Notes: generated from the letters alone by a model not told the origin. A stretch of DNA of 64,000 nt from VXLM01 sp965242665 (GCA_965242665.1 OZ251484.1:1984001-2048000); one strand, 5' to 3'. Counted from the first letter of the stretch, positions 33,743 through 42,057 are shown. A program made the numbers and translations.

Positions 33743-34243
33743 TCAATCCTCCGCGCTAATCTTCTCCAAGGCAGTATGAGCGATAGTCTTCCATGGATCG
33801 GGGAGATTCTCACTGATCCATCTAATATGATCCTCCGCGCGCTTCTCCCGAAACTCGCCAAGCTGCCATATGACGACACCGTCAAACCCCGCATATCGGT
33901 CTCGGCGCGTCAAGAACTCGTCAAGGAGCTGCAACAAGTGAAGACGTATCTCCTCCGAGTCTGGCGAAGGTATCCAAACCTTTCTGTTGTAGCTCATACC
34001 CCCGCTGGCGTGGAACTTGGACACGTTGCGTGTGATCGGGCCAACTGGTATCCCACGGCCTCGACTGGGTCCCTGGAATGAAAAGTTGGCGCAATAGGTC
34101 CAGAAGGGGTTTGCGATGGGCACATCCCTGACTTCACAGTACGGCTCGACACTCTCGTTCCTTGCGCGTCTGTATCCCGCCTCGCCCCGGTTTCGTCTAT
34201 TGAACCAGCAGTTGCCGCAACAGTCAGGTCCTCCGTTCGGCAT
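33743..34243 (-). CDS. Cys-rich hypothetical protein
   Basis: The product has 166 residues. The N-terminus MPNGGPDCCGNCWFN, with further Cys in PYCEVRDVPI and WTYCANF, forms a likely small metal-binding knot. The C-terminal 80 residues are helical and charged. It looks like a conserved hypothetical family but I cannot name it. It lies between the corrinoid protein gene and the other Cys-rich gene, on the same strand. Confidence 0.55.
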   Translation of the reverse strand: MPNGGPDCCGNCWFNRRNRGEAGYRRARNESVEPYCEVRDVPIANPFWTYCANFSFQGPSRGRGIPVGPITRNVSKFHASGGMSYNRKVWIPSPDSEEIRLHLLQLLDEFLTRRDRYAGFDGVVIWQLGEFREKRAEDHIRWISENLPDPWKTIAHTALEKISAED

Positions 34244-34302
34244 TGTATGACTCCAGAACTAATCTCGTTCCGAACGCGATTTTCGTACTCTTCGAATAGC
34301 CT

Positions 34303-35037
34303 CTAGTTGGAGGCCACGAAGCTCTTGGCGAGGTCGACCGCTGCGATCGCGTTCTCGCCGTAGCCGTCCGCCCCCATGTCCTCGGCGAATTCCTGGGTCA
34401 CGGGAGCGCCGCCGACCATGATGTTGACGTCTTCACGCATCCCCTCTGCCTCGAACGCCTCGATGACGCGCCCCATGTTTGGCATCGTCGTCGTCAGCAG
34501 CGCAGACATGCCCAGCACCTTGGCCTCATGCTCCGCCACGGCGTCGATGAACTCCTCGTTCTTCGTGTCCACGCCCAGGTCGTGAACGACGAAGCCGGCG
34601 CCGCGCAGCATCATGATGCACAGATTCTTGCCAATATCGTGCAGGTCGCCTTTGACCGTGCCCATGATTACCGTGCCGATGGGCTCGACTCCGGACGCCG
34701 ATAGGATGGGCTCGATGTATGCCATTCCGGCCTTCATGGCGCGGGCGGAGATCAGCACCTCCGGCACGAAGATGATGTTGTCTCGGAACTTCACCCCCAC
34801 AACCGCCATCCCTGCGATCAGTCCATTGTCGAGCAGATCGTTGGCCGACCAACCGTCCTCCAAGCTCTGCTCCACCAGACGGCCAACCTCTCCGTCGTTG
34901 CCGGTTATCAGAGCGTAGGCGATCTCGTGCATCAGCGGATCCTGCCCCTCGTAGAGGCTGCGGATGTGCTTGTTCTCGAACTCGTCCGTTACGTATTGGA
35001 GCTCTCGCTCCAAGCCCTCATGATCCGTCGTCCGCAT
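34303..35037 (-). CDS. Corrinoid protein of a methyltransferase system (MtbC/MttC-like)
   Basis: The 244-residue protein has an N-terminal helical cap (residues of about 25-105: DGWSANDLLDNGLIAGMAVVG) and a C-terminal B12-binding Rossmann domain with the cobalt-ligand motif GTVKGDLHDIGKN (DxHxxG) and the phosphate-side SALLTTTMPNM. It carries the methyl group as methyl-cobalamin between a substrate-specific methyltransferase and an acceptor methyltransferase. The gene has its own promoter at 35078-35107 and CGGAG before the ATG. The pterin-binding methyltransferase gene is directly upstream and the reductive activator is downstream. Confidence 0.93.
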   Translation of the reverse strand: MRTTDHEGLERELQYVTDEFENKHIRSLYEGQDPLMHEIAYALITGNDGEVGRLVEQSLEDGWSANDLLDNGLIAGMAVVGVKFRDNIIFVPEVLISARAMKAGMAYIEPILSASGVEPIGTVIMGTVKGDLHDIGKNLCIMMLRGAGFVVHDLGVDTKNEEFIDAVAEHEAKVLGMSALLTTTMPNMGRVIEAFEAEGMREDVNIMVGGAPVTQEFAEDMGADGYGENAIAAVDLAKSFVASN

Positions 35038-35077
35038 ATACAGCGCTCCGTACTATGTACAATGTTTCAGCATAGAT

Positions 35078-35107
35078 ATTATTCGACTTCGCAGGGCAGA
35101 TTGTCAA
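35078..35107 (-). promoter_or_regulatory. Sigma-70-type promoter of the corrinoid protein gene
   Basis: On the minus strand TTGACA (35107-35102) is followed after 18 bases by AATAAT (35083-35078). A start site near 35071 would give a leader of about 34 bases. No cobalamin riboswitch is visible in the 119-base gap. Confidence 0.65.
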
Positions 35108-35156
35108 ATAGTTTCGTGGTCAATTGCGGCCGTTGTAGGCCTCGGGCAGCACGCCC

Positions 35157-36200
35157 TCACCCTTTCAGGCGCCCCTCACGGAACGCCGTGATGTAGTTCA
35201 TGCAGAAGTCGTCGCGTCCTTCGAGCACGTCCATGGCCAGGCGAACCGGCTCCGATTCGGCGTTGAGATCGAACACGCGGGGCAGCCTGGTCGAGATCGG
35301 GTCGATGATGCCAGCGTCGACTCCAGCTTCGATCGCTAGGTATATGAACGTGTCGTTGAGCAAGCGGCGGTTTGGCATCCCAAACGAGACGTTGCTGAGG
35401 CCCATGCCGATATGGATGTCGCCGCCGTGGGTCTCGCGTATCGCGCGGACGGCGTCGAAATAGTGGTTGCCGTATTGAGAATCGACGGAGATGGGGAAGA
35501 TGATGCCGTCGACGAAGATGTCGCTCATTGCGATCCCCTTGGACTTCACCGCTTCCATGATGTTGTCGAGGTTCTCGACGCGCTCCTCTGCGTTCTGTGG
35601 CATCCCGTTCGGCCCTGTGCACATCAAGACCACGCGCGCGTTGTGCTCGACCGCCATGTCGACAGCATCCATGCGCTCGGCCGAGACCGAGTTGAGGATT
35701 GGCCGGCCGGCCCGCCCGTCGTATGCCTCGAGGCCCGCGGCGATGATCTCCGAGTTCGACGAGTCGATCGACGGCGGTACGGGAGAAACCTCCTGCACAG
35801 CCTCGACGGCGAACCTCATGCACGCCTTCTGTATTTCGAGGTCGTAGTGCACTTCGTCCGGGTTGATGTCCAGGTACGTGGCCCCGGCCCGCACCTGGCG
35901 GAGCGCCTCATATTGGATGTACGCCCTTCCCTCCTCTCGCTCGCGCGGGTCGCCTTCGATTCCCTTTCTCATCGCAATGAGAAAGTGCTTTATCTGCCCC
36001 TGCTGATAGGGCTGAGTGCTCTTGTACCAGTCGGGGACGGTAAGCGTTCGCCGTTCGCCGTTCGGTCCTTGGAACGGCACCGCTTCCGTGCCGTCGTCCA
36101 ACGTCTGGGCGCGGCGGCCGTTCCGCAGCAGCACGCGCGTCGCGTGGATGTTCTCTCCGACGATGATGAACTTCTCAGGTGAGTCGATTGCTCTTGGCAT
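35157..36200 (-). CDS. Pterin-binding (MtrH/MetH-type) methyltransferase
   Basis: From the ATG at 36200 (GAGGAG upstream) the product has 347 residues with a dihydropteroate-synthase-like TIM barrel: IIVGENIHATR, GATYLDINPDEVHYD, SPVPPSIDSSNSEIIAAGLEAYDG, RPILNSVSAERMD, HIGMGLSNVSFGMPNRRLLNDTF. This is the fold that moves methyl groups between tetrahydrofolate and a corrinoid protein. With the corrinoid protein gene next door, the likely reaction is methyl-Co(III) plus tetrahydrofolate to methyl-tetrahydrofolate (or reverse). An insertion around residues 20-55 (ending near WYKSTQPYQQG) is not part of the usual fold. Confidence 0.85.
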   Translation of the reverse strand: MPRAIDSPEKFIIVGENIHATRVLLRNGRRAQTLDDGTEAVPFQGPNGERRTLTVPDWYKSTQPYQQGQIKHFLIAMRKGIEGDPREREEGRAYIQYEALRQVRAGATYLDINPDEVHYDLEIQKACMRFAVEAVQEVSPVPPSIDSSNSEIIAAGLEAYDGRAGRPILNSVSAERMDAVDMAVEHNARVVLMCTGPNGMPQNAEERVENLDNIMEAVKSKGIAMSDIFVDGIIFPISVDSQYGNHYFDAVRAIRETHGGDIHIGMGLSNVSFGMPNRRLLNDTFIYLAIEAGVDAGIIDPISTRLPRVFDLNAESEPVRLAMDVLEGRDDFCMNYITAFREGRLKG

Positions 36201-36273
36201 TGCTCCTCGCTTGATATTCGACGCTTCGGCGCGGTCGTACCGTCGGCACGCGGAATAGGCGGGCCCTCGTCCG

Positions 36274-37329
36274 TCATGCCGTGCTGTTCCCATCGTCGCC
36301 GCGCTCTTCATGCCAATCCTTCACGGCCTCCGGTATCTCGATCAGATTCTCGAGCTTGGTCGCTAGAGGGATCGCGCACTCCGGGGCGATCAAGTCGACG
36401 CCGGCGTCGAGGGCGCGGTAGACCTCGCCGCGCACTTCTTCCGGCCCCCGAGAGTACAATGTAACCGGGTTGTTGATGTTGCCCACGAGCCGGATTCCCC
36501 CGTCGACGATGTCCATGGACTCTTGCGGGTCGTTCTTGGAATCGAAGTGAAACGCCGCCATGTTGCTCTGGGCGATGGACGCCATGCGGTCGGTCGTCTT
36601 CCCGCAGATGTGCAGGATCAGCGGCACCGGCAGACGTTCCGCCATCTCCTGATGGATCTCCAACAGGAACCGGTCGTAGTACGCGCCGCTCACGAGATCC
36701 CCGGTCGCATGGTCGGGAAAAGTGAGCGCGTCCGCCCCGGCGTCGATCTGCGCCTGCCCGAACAGAACCGATATTTCCTTCAGCTTGTGAAGCGTCTCCA
36801 ACGTCATGTCTGGGTCGTCGATCGACATGAGTAGGAACCGCTCTACGCCAAAGACGTGGTAGGCAAGCGTCCACGGGCCCATCGTCTTGCCGATGATCGC
36901 CGCCTCGCTCCCAAACTCCGCCTTCAGGATCGACAGCGAGCGCGTGATAGCCACGTTGTCCTTGTGCTCCAAGAACCCAGGCGGTATGTGGACGTCCTCC
37001 GGACCCTTCCATATCGGGTTGCTCATCCGCACGGTCGGCCAGTTGTCCTTCTCTTCCCACTGCATCTCGCAGCCGAGCGCGGACGACTCCTGGATGATCG
37101 TGAAGTAGGGCATGATCGAATCGAACCCCAACTCCGTGTAGCCCGTGGCCGCGAGGCTGGCGTTCATCTCCGGGTCGCGGTTCGCGTCCGGAAACGGCGC
37201 ATCCACCATGTCCATCAGCTCGACTGTCGCTATGTTCGTCGGATTCGACACCGGCGTCCGATCCACCGGCTTCCCAGCCAGCGCATTCAGCACCCGCTCC
37301 CTCGGCGTCATCGTCTCTTGCAGCGTCAT
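36274..37329 (-). CDS. Uroporphyrinogen decarboxylase-family methyltransferase (MtaA/CmuA-like)
   Basis: This 351-residue TIM-barrel protein is of the UroD superfamily. The zinc-site pattern of the methyltransferase branch is present: LILHICGKTTDRM (HxC) and a later Cys in IAPECAIP, which separates it from true UroD. Members move methyl groups between methyl-corrinoid proteins and thiols or take them from methyl donors. The acceptor is unknown. The start codon overlaps the stop of the PIN-like toxin remnant as ATGA, so it now sits at the end of the toxin-antitoxin operon. Confidence 0.85.
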   Translation of the reverse strand: MTLQETMTPRERVLNALAGKPVDRTPVSNPTNIATVELMDMVDAPFPDANRDPEMNASLAATGYTELGFDSIMPYFTIIQESSALGCEMQWEEKDNWPTVRMSNPIWKGPEDVHIPPGFLEHKDNVAITRSLSILKAEFGSEAAIIGKTMGPWTLAYHVFGVERFLLMSIDDPDMTLETLHKLKEISVLFGQAQIDAGADALTFPDHATGDLVSGAYYDRFLLEIHQEMAERLPVPLILHICGKTTDRMASIAQSNMAAFHFDSKNDPQESMDIVDGGIRLVGNINNPVTLYSRGPEEVRGEVYRALDAGVDLIAPECAIPLATKLENLIEIPEAVKDWHEERGDDGNSTA

Positions 37330-37577
37330 GGCGCGCCTCCTTTCTTCTCATTCCCAAGGAATGTCTCTACCACTTCGGGGTCGATCCAATAACCCGAGTC
37401 GAGAATATCTTGCACTAACGCGGGCATATCTTCAACAAGGCCTGCTCGATTTCCTGCGGCAAGAACACGGAGGCTTCCTATCACGGCAACTCCCATGTCT
37501 GCAGTTGTGAATACCTCGTGCCCCGGAAAATGCCCCCGAAGCGGCCACGGCACAGACTCATCGAGCAGCAGTTTCAT
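37326..37577 (-). CDS. PIN-like toxin, apparent DUF5615/DUF3368 chimera
   Basis: The protein has 83 residues. The start MKLLLDESVPWPLRGHFPGHEVFTTADMG matches DUF5615 (a Mut7-C-like PIN ribonuclease, with active-site DE). The rest, IGSLRVLAAGNRAGLVEDMPALVQDILDSGYWI, reads like the C-terminal end of a DUF3368 PIN-type protein. The middle, with the later acidic residues of the PIN active site, is missing, so it may be a deletion fusion of two toxins and inactive. It starts 20 bases inside the DUF433 antitoxin gene, the usual arrangement for this pair. Confidence 0.55.
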   Translation of the reverse strand: MKLLLDESVPWPLRGHFPGHEVFTTADMGVAVIGSLRVLAAGNRAGLVEDMPALVQDILDSGYWIDPEVVETFLGNEKKGGAP

Positions 37578-38022
37578 AAGCGACGCATTCCAAAGCTTCT
37601 CTTGCCATTTCGATGACCTTCGATACCTCCTCACGATCCACAGTTGGAAACTGGTCAAGGAAGATTTCGACAGTGTAGCCCGCAGCCAGATAATCGAACA
37701 GATTTCTTACCGGTACACGTGTTCCCTTGAAGACGGGCGTGCCGCTCATGTACTCTCTGTCGCTGTGAATGACGCTGGCTGCCTTCACACGTCTCCTGAT
37801 GGCCTCCACCGCCTGCTCCATACTCACCTCTGGAAAATCGTCCAGGAAGGCGCGCAGGTTATGCACTCTGTCCAGATATTCGAACATATACCGCACAGGC
37901 ACGTCCGTACCATCGAAGACGGCGCTCTCCCCGGAGACCTCGCCGAGATCGACAATCGGAGGGACAGGGTCCCGCGGCTTGATCACGATTGCGTTCTCCT
38001 TGGTCTCGCTTGCCTGCGTCAT
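37558..38022 (-). CDS. Antitoxin with two DUF433 domains
   Basis: From the ATG at 38022 (GAGGAGG upstream) the product has 154 residues. Two DUF433 copies are seen: AVFDGTDVPVRYMFEYLDRVHNLRAFLDDFPEVSMEQ and PVFKGTRVPVRNLFDYLAAGYTVEIFLDQFPTVDREE. DUF433 proteins are helix-turn-helix antitoxins usually paired with DUF5615 toxins, as here. A tandem version is less common and may bind DNA as a pseudo-dimer. The gap upstream contains a short tandem duplication (GTTCTGCTACTC) at 38041-38066. Confidence 0.8.
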   Translation of the reverse strand: MTQASETKENAIVIKPRDPVPPIVDLGEVSGESAVFDGTDVPVRYMFEYLDRVHNLRAFLDDFPEVSMEQAVEAIRRRVKAASVIHSDREYMSGTPVFKGTRVPVRNLFDYLAAGYTVEIFLDQFPTVDREEVSKVIEMAREALECVAYETAAR

Positions 38023-38062
38023 CGCGCCCTCCTCAAGTCGGTGTTCTGCTACTCGTGTTCTG

Positions 38063-38995
38063 CTACTCCGCCAGTTCGTCCAGTTCCGGCCCCAACACAT
38101 CCTTGAACGCCAGCAGCCACTTGACCATCCACTCGCGTATCTCTGCCAGCCGCTCCGAGTCATCGTCAATCTTGCCTTTCGAACCTGAGTAGAGTCGTAT
38201 GCGACAGGCATTCTTATTGCCCAAACGCTCCCAAGAGAGTGATTCGCCAAGTTTGGATTCGATGGTTTCCTTGCGTTCCTCCAGCTTGTCGAATAACTTC
38301 TCGTTCCATTCTTTGTCGCGGTCAATGTAGAGGTGGACGCTGAAATCCTTGATTTGGGCAAAAACGATCCGATAGCTAACTCCCCCGAGACCAAAGTGGA
38401 ATCTCAGCTCTGGCTCGGGTTTTGCTTCAGGTACTTTCGTGAACCCATGGTCTTCTGGCAGTGCGTCTATGAGCTGCTGCCAGAACATGCGGAACTTCTT
38501 GCCCCCTGGGGGTAGAGGATCGGTTTGCTTCTTCACCACGTTTGGAGTAACCACAAGATTGAAATAGGGGGCCGGCTGAGAGTCGTCGATCTTCCAAACT
38601 TCGACGACCACCCCGAAGAACTCGGTATCTTCCCCCGTGCGGCCATTGAGATAGTCCAGTGCCGCCCGATGTTCGTCGCGAAACTCCTTGGCAATCCAGA
38701 CGATCGTGTCTGCATCATACCAGGCCGCGTAGGTAAGTATCTGCCCGAGATGAGGATGGTCGGTCTGTCCCAATTGGTTTTCGATGACGACTGATCGGTC
38801 GTTATCTATGTCATGGGCCAGGATGTCTAGTGAATACGACCCGACTGGAACCTCCGTGCCGCGAAGCTCCAAATCCAACCCCAGTGCTTCCCCCAGATCC
38901 GACAGGTTCTCTGCCAGCCACGGAGTGAAGTGCTTTGCCTCGTGTTCCCATATCTCACGCGGATCGACTCGTTCGATTTTCGATAGCTCTACCAT
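38063..38995 (-). CDS. PD-(D/E)XK-like nuclease with DUF4268 C-terminus
   Basis: From the ATG at 38995 (AAGGAG upstream) the product has 310 residues. The N-terminal 150 residues contain SLDILAHDIDNDRSVVIENQLGQTDHPHLGQILTYAA, a restriction-nuclease-like core D...ExQ in which Gln takes the place of Lys. The C-terminal 150 residues are a DUF4268 domain (FRMFWQQLIDALPEDHGFTKV, SYRIVFAQIKDFSVHLYIDR, FDKLEERKETIESKLGESLSWERL). Proteins of this layout are common in defence islands, but the function is unproven. It follows HicA after 34 bases and is followed by the DUF433 antitoxin after 40. Confidence 0.8.
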   Translation of the reverse strand: MVELSKIERVDPREIWEHEAKHFTPWLAENLSDLGEALGLDLELRGTEVPVGSYSLDILAHDIDNDRSVVIENQLGQTDHPHLGQILTYAAWYDADTIVWIAKEFRDEHRAALDYLNGRTGEDTEFFGVVVEVWKIDDSQPAPYFNLVVTPNVVKKQTDPLPPGGKKFRMFWQQLIDALPEDHGFTKVPEAKPEPELRFHFGLGGVSYRIVFAQIKDFSVHLYIDRDKEWNEKLFDKLEERKETIESKLGESLSWERLGNKNACRIRLYSGSKGKIDDDSERLAEIREWMVKWLLAFKDVLGPELDELAE

Positions 38996-39029
38996 TGCCT
39001 TCTCCTTCCCATCGTTCTTGACCATACTA

Positions 39030-39245
39030 TCACAAATCTCCCGGATCTAGACCAGTGTGCTTGGCGATACGGGCCAACATGCGCGGACCGATTTCTTCGC
39101 GGTCACGAAAAGCAAATACATAGTCACTCCAACCCTCTTTCGACAGCGTCTTGTGAGAACCTGATTGCCTTTTTACTACCCATCCAGACCGCAACAGGGC
39201 CGCGAGAACTCTGCGTGCGCGGGTGCTAGGCCACCGGCTCATCAT
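39030..39245 (-). CDS. hicA: HicA-like mRNA interferase toxin
   Basis: The product has 71 residues with the double-stranded RNA-binding-like fold of HicA. The segment LLRSGWVVKRQSGSHKTLSKEG contains the catalytic His in GSH. The N-terminus STRARRVLAALLRSGW and the C-terminus IGPRMLARIAKHTGLDP are typical. The ATG overlaps the stop of the HicB gene (ATGATG), so synthesis is coupled to the antitoxin. HicA cleaves mRNA when HicB is lost. Confidence 0.88.
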   Translation of the reverse strand: MMSRWPSTRARRVLAALLRSGWVVKRQSGSHKTLSKEGWSDYVFAFRDREEIGPRMLARIAKHTGLDPGDL

Positions 39246-39451
39246 GCCGCCTGGAACGACACATCTACGAATTCTGGCTCCGCTTCCCCATGTTCGACCC
39301 GATCCGCAAGGATACGCAGCGCGATAGCCTGAGCCTTTGCGGCGGCTTGCCCTCGCGTCGAGCCGTAGGCCATAGCCCCCGCTATCTCGACGACCTCCGC
39401 AATCCAACGCCCGTCGTCCTCCCGATCGGTTTCTATCTTGAACGTCGCCAT
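39242..39451 (-). CDS. hicB: HicB-like antitoxin
   Basis: The product has 69 residues with the HicB fold (FKIETDREDDGRWIAEVVEIAGAMAYGSTRGQAAAKAQAIALRILADR), the short form without an added DNA-binding domain. It is encoded before its toxin and overlaps it by four bases. Its 5' end overlaps the 3' end of the SPFH-DUF4268 gene by 19 bases. Confidence 0.88.
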   Translation of the reverse strand: MATFKIETDREDDGRWIAEVVEIAGAMAYGSTRGQAAAKAQAIALRILADRVEHGEAEPEFVDVSFQAA

Positions 39452-41067
39452 CGCCTTCTCCTTTCCTGCTTCTCCAATTTGTCCAACTCAGGCCCGAACA
39501 CCCGATCGAACGCCAACAGGTGCTCGATCACCCACTCGCGTATCTCGTCCAGATCATCATAGATCGTGCCAGGCCGGTAAACAGCTATGCGACACGCCAT
39601 ATGGCTGGGCATACGCTCCCAAGAGAGTGATTTCCCAAGTTTTGATTCGATGTCTCCCTTGCGTTCCCTCAGATTGTCGAACAACCACTTGTTCCATTCT
39701 GCATCTTCATTGCGTTGAATGTAGAGATTGACCATGACTTGCCCAGAACCGGCAAAAACGACACGATACGAGAGGTCTTCTGATAGGCCAGGTGCAGAGA
39801 ATGTTTTCGAGTTGTTGCTCCCTCCTTCTGTAGCATCAGTAAACCCTTCTTTCCGCAATATGTCCACGAGCGGTTGCCAGAATGCGCGGTACTTCGCGGG
39901 TTTGGTCACGTTACCCGCAGGAGAGAAGTTACCACCTGAATTCTCTTTCGACGTTCGATAAATCCGCACGTCAGCGCCCCCGTCCACACGTGCGAAAGAA
40001 ATCCGATACGTGAACGACGCCTTTTCGTGCAATAAATAAGACTTCCTAGACAAGTCCCGATCGGTCCTATGAAACATGCGGTTGTACCTGGGTATCTGGT
40101 TCCTTACCCAATCCGGCACGTTATCCATGGATTCCCTTCCATCCTTGAACGAGTAACCAATTTCTTCCCACCCTCCATCTATCCCATCTGAACCTCGATC
40201 TTCCTCTAGCCGATCGTCATTGCCCTGCTCTCGGTCACTCTCGCGAAGGTCATCGATCTCCTGCTGTCGCCTGACCTCCTCCAACTCCTCCTGCAGCCGC
40301 TCCTGCTCCCTTGCGCGCTCGATCTCCCCTAACTGCTCCGCATCCTGCCGCTCTCGCTCCCTCGCACGATTGGCCAGATCCTCGATCTGATGCCGCCGCT
40401 CCCTGACCTCCCTTTCGCGCTCCATCTCCCGCAACTCCTCCTCATGCCGCCGCTCCCTGATCTGGTCTTGCTCATCCGGTGTCAGACCCCAATTTACATA
40501 GAAGTTGTCCAGCTGCAGACCGTACCGCCGAATGGTCGATGTCATCTCGACTTGCAGCGACTCATAGATCCCGCGAAGCAACTCCTCATTCCCTCGCAAC
40601 TCCTTCGCCGTATACTTGGAGATGTCCAGCGCCAGCACCTTTCCTGTCAATTCCCCCTCGATCGCCTCCGAAACGTCTCGCCTCGCGACCGCTCGGCTCC
40701 CTGCTCCCGGCAGATGAAACAGGTACTCGACGTTTTTCCGCACCACCGATAGTATAAGGTCAATCCTCCCAGTGACCAACTCGCTGTCTTTCGTCAGCAC
40801 CGGATGATCCAGAGCCACCCCCTTGACCTGCTCTTCAGAATCATCAGGTTCCTTGAGCCAAAACGTCAGATTGAACGGCTTTGTAGAAGCCACATATGTT
40901 CGCACATCCCCCTTGGGCAGCTTCCGCTTCCCTCCAGAGAACACGTCCATTACCTCCCCGTCCCGAATCACGATCCCAATCTGGTATTGCATAACCGTCA
41001 GCGACCTCTGCCAGGGCAGAGGTCCGACATCCGGCTCCATTTCCCACAATATCGCGTCTTCTCGCAT
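39433..41067 (-). CDS. SPFH-like domain, coiled coil and DUF4268 fusion protein
   Basis: The protein has 544 residues in three parts. Residues 1-200 look like an SPFH/band-7 or virion-core-like domain (YQIGIVIRDGEVMDVFSGGKRKLPKGDVRTYVASTKPFNL; DISKYTAKELRGNEELLRGIYESLQVEMTSTIRRYGLQL). Residues of about 205-290 are a highly charged coiled coil (REMEREREVRERRHQIEDLANRARERERQDAEQL). The end is a DUF4268 domain (YRAFWQPLVDILRKEGF, SYRVVFAGSGQVMVNLYIQR, SKLGKSLSWERM). SPFH domains form oligomeric rings. The start is four bases after the preceding DUF4268 gene. I know of no characterised protein with this layout. Confidence 0.72.
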   Translation of the reverse strand: MREDAILWEMEPDVGPLPWQRSLTVMQYQIGIVIRDGEVMDVFSGGKRKLPKGDVRTYVASTKPFNLTFWLKEPDDSEEQVKGVALDHPVLTKDSELVTGRIDLILSVVRKNVEYLFHLPGAGSRAVARRDVSEAIEGELTGKVLALDISKYTAKELRGNEELLRGIYESLQVEMTSTIRRYGLQLDNFYVNWGLTPDEQDQIRERRHEEELREMEREREVRERRHQIEDLANRARERERQDAEQLGEIERAREQERLQEELEEVRRQQEIDDLRESDREQGNDDRLEEDRGSDGIDGGWEEIGYSFKDGRESMDNVPDWVRNQIPRYNRMFHRTDRDLSRKSYLLHEKASFTYRISFARVDGGADVRIYRTSKENSGGNFSPAGNVTKPAKYRAFWQPLVDILRKEGFTDATEGGSNNSKTFSAPGLSEDLSYRVVFAGSGQVMVNLYIQRNEDAEWNKWLFDNLRERKGDIESKLGKSLSWERMPSHMACRIAVYRPGTIYDDLDEIREWVIEHLLAFDRVFGPELDKLEKQERRRRWRRSR

Positions 41068-41071
41068 CCCC

Positions 41072-41635
41072 CTATCTCCGATTCACTGGTCTTCTGCGCG
41101 TTCCTAACTTTAGCAGACGCTCTAACTCCGGCCCGAACACCCGATCGAACGCCAACAGACGATCGATCACCCACTCGCATATCTCGCCCATCCGCTCCGG
41201 ATCATCATAGATCGTGCCAGGCTGGTAAACAGCTATGCGACACGCCATCCTAGGCTCCCCACCATCCGAACCGTCCATACGATCCCAAGAGAGTGATTCG
41301 CCAAGTTTGGATTCGATGTCTTCCTTGTGGTTCTCTAGCTGGTCGAACAATCGCTCGTTCCATTCTTTATTCTCGTTCCATGACGAACGGTCTTTATCCT
41401 TGCGTTCAATGTAGAGATTGACCATGACTTGCCCAGAACCGGCAAAAACGACACGATACGAGATGCCTACTGGTAGACTAGGGGCAGGGAATGACTTCCA
41501 GTTTTTACTCCCTCCTTTCATAGCACCAGTAAACTCATGGTCTTCCCGCAACGTGTCCACGAGCGGTTGCCAGAATGCACGGTACTTCTCGGCTCTATCG
41601 GATAGATACTTGACGTCGGTTTCCTTGTTTACCAT
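41072..41635 (-). CDS. Stand-alone DUF4268 protein
   Basis: From the ATG at 41635, two bases after the VapC stop and with GGAGACG upstream, the product has 187 residues. It is nearly all one DUF4268 domain: KYRAFWQPLVDTLREDHEF, SYRVVFAGSGQVMVNLYIER, FDQLENHKEDIESKLGESLSWDRM, AFDRVFGPELERL. It shares long identical DNA with the DUF4268 part of the next gene (41408-41463 equals 39718-39773), so one arose from the other recently or they exchange sequence. It has no nuclease or SPFH part. Confidence 0.75.
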   Translation of the reverse strand: MVNKETDVKYLSDRAEKYRAFWQPLVDTLREDHEFTGAMKGGSKNWKSFPAPSLPVGISYRVVFAGSGQVMVNLYIERKDKDRSSWNENKEWNERLFDQLENHKEDIESKLGESLSWDRMDGSDGGEPRMACRIAVYQPGTIYDDPERMGEICEWVIDRLLAFDRVFGPELERLLKLGTRRRPVNRR

Positions 41636-41637
41636 TG

Positions 41638-42057
41638 CTAGTTCGTCTCCTTCACTCCTGTCTTGATGAATTCTCCGGGCGTAACCGCTTGAATCGGTGA
41701 ACCTGCGTAGTCCCGTACGTTCCGGGTGACGATGCGTCTTGCGCCGCATGTGTGGGCGGCCGCGACCTGCATCGCATCCTCGAAATCACTCATCGGGAGC
41801 GCGGCGGCATAGCGGAGCGCGTCGGTGCTCGTTTCTGCGACCGATACGAAGCGCGTCAGATCCAAGACGAATTCGCGCGCGCTTGCTCCGCCCTGGCGTC
41901 GGGCCGCGAGGTAGTAGAAGTTCGATACCGTGTGCCACGCGATGCACGCCCGCTCCTGCCCGCGTTCGATCCGGTCGAGCAGCTCCGACGCCGGCCCAGA
42001 GTGCGGGTGACGGTCGAGCGCGACGTCGATGAGGACGTCCGTGTCCAGGAGGATCAC
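41638..42057 (-). CDS. vapC: VapC-like PIN-domain toxin
   Basis: The GTG start at 42057 overlaps the VapB stop as GTGA. The product has 139 residues with the PIN-domain acidic set: ILLDTDVLIDVAL at the start, then SDFEDAMQVAAA and RRIVTRNVRDYAG. It is a likely Mg-dependent ribonuclease. Its stop is two bases before the DUF4268 gene, so the toxin and DUF4268 genes are on one transcript. Confidence 0.88.
   Translation of the reverse strand: MILLDTDVLIDVALDRHPHSGPASELLDRIERGQERACIAWHTVSNFYYLAARRQGGASAREFVLDLTRFVSVAETSTDALRYAAALPMSDFEDAMQVAAAHTCGARRIVTRNVRDYAGSPIQAVTPGEFIKTGVKETN

Noticed and set aside
35038..35156. Cobalamin riboswitch before the corrinoid protein gene
   Set aside because: Looked for the conserved B12-box pattern and found none; the gap holds an ordinary promoter.
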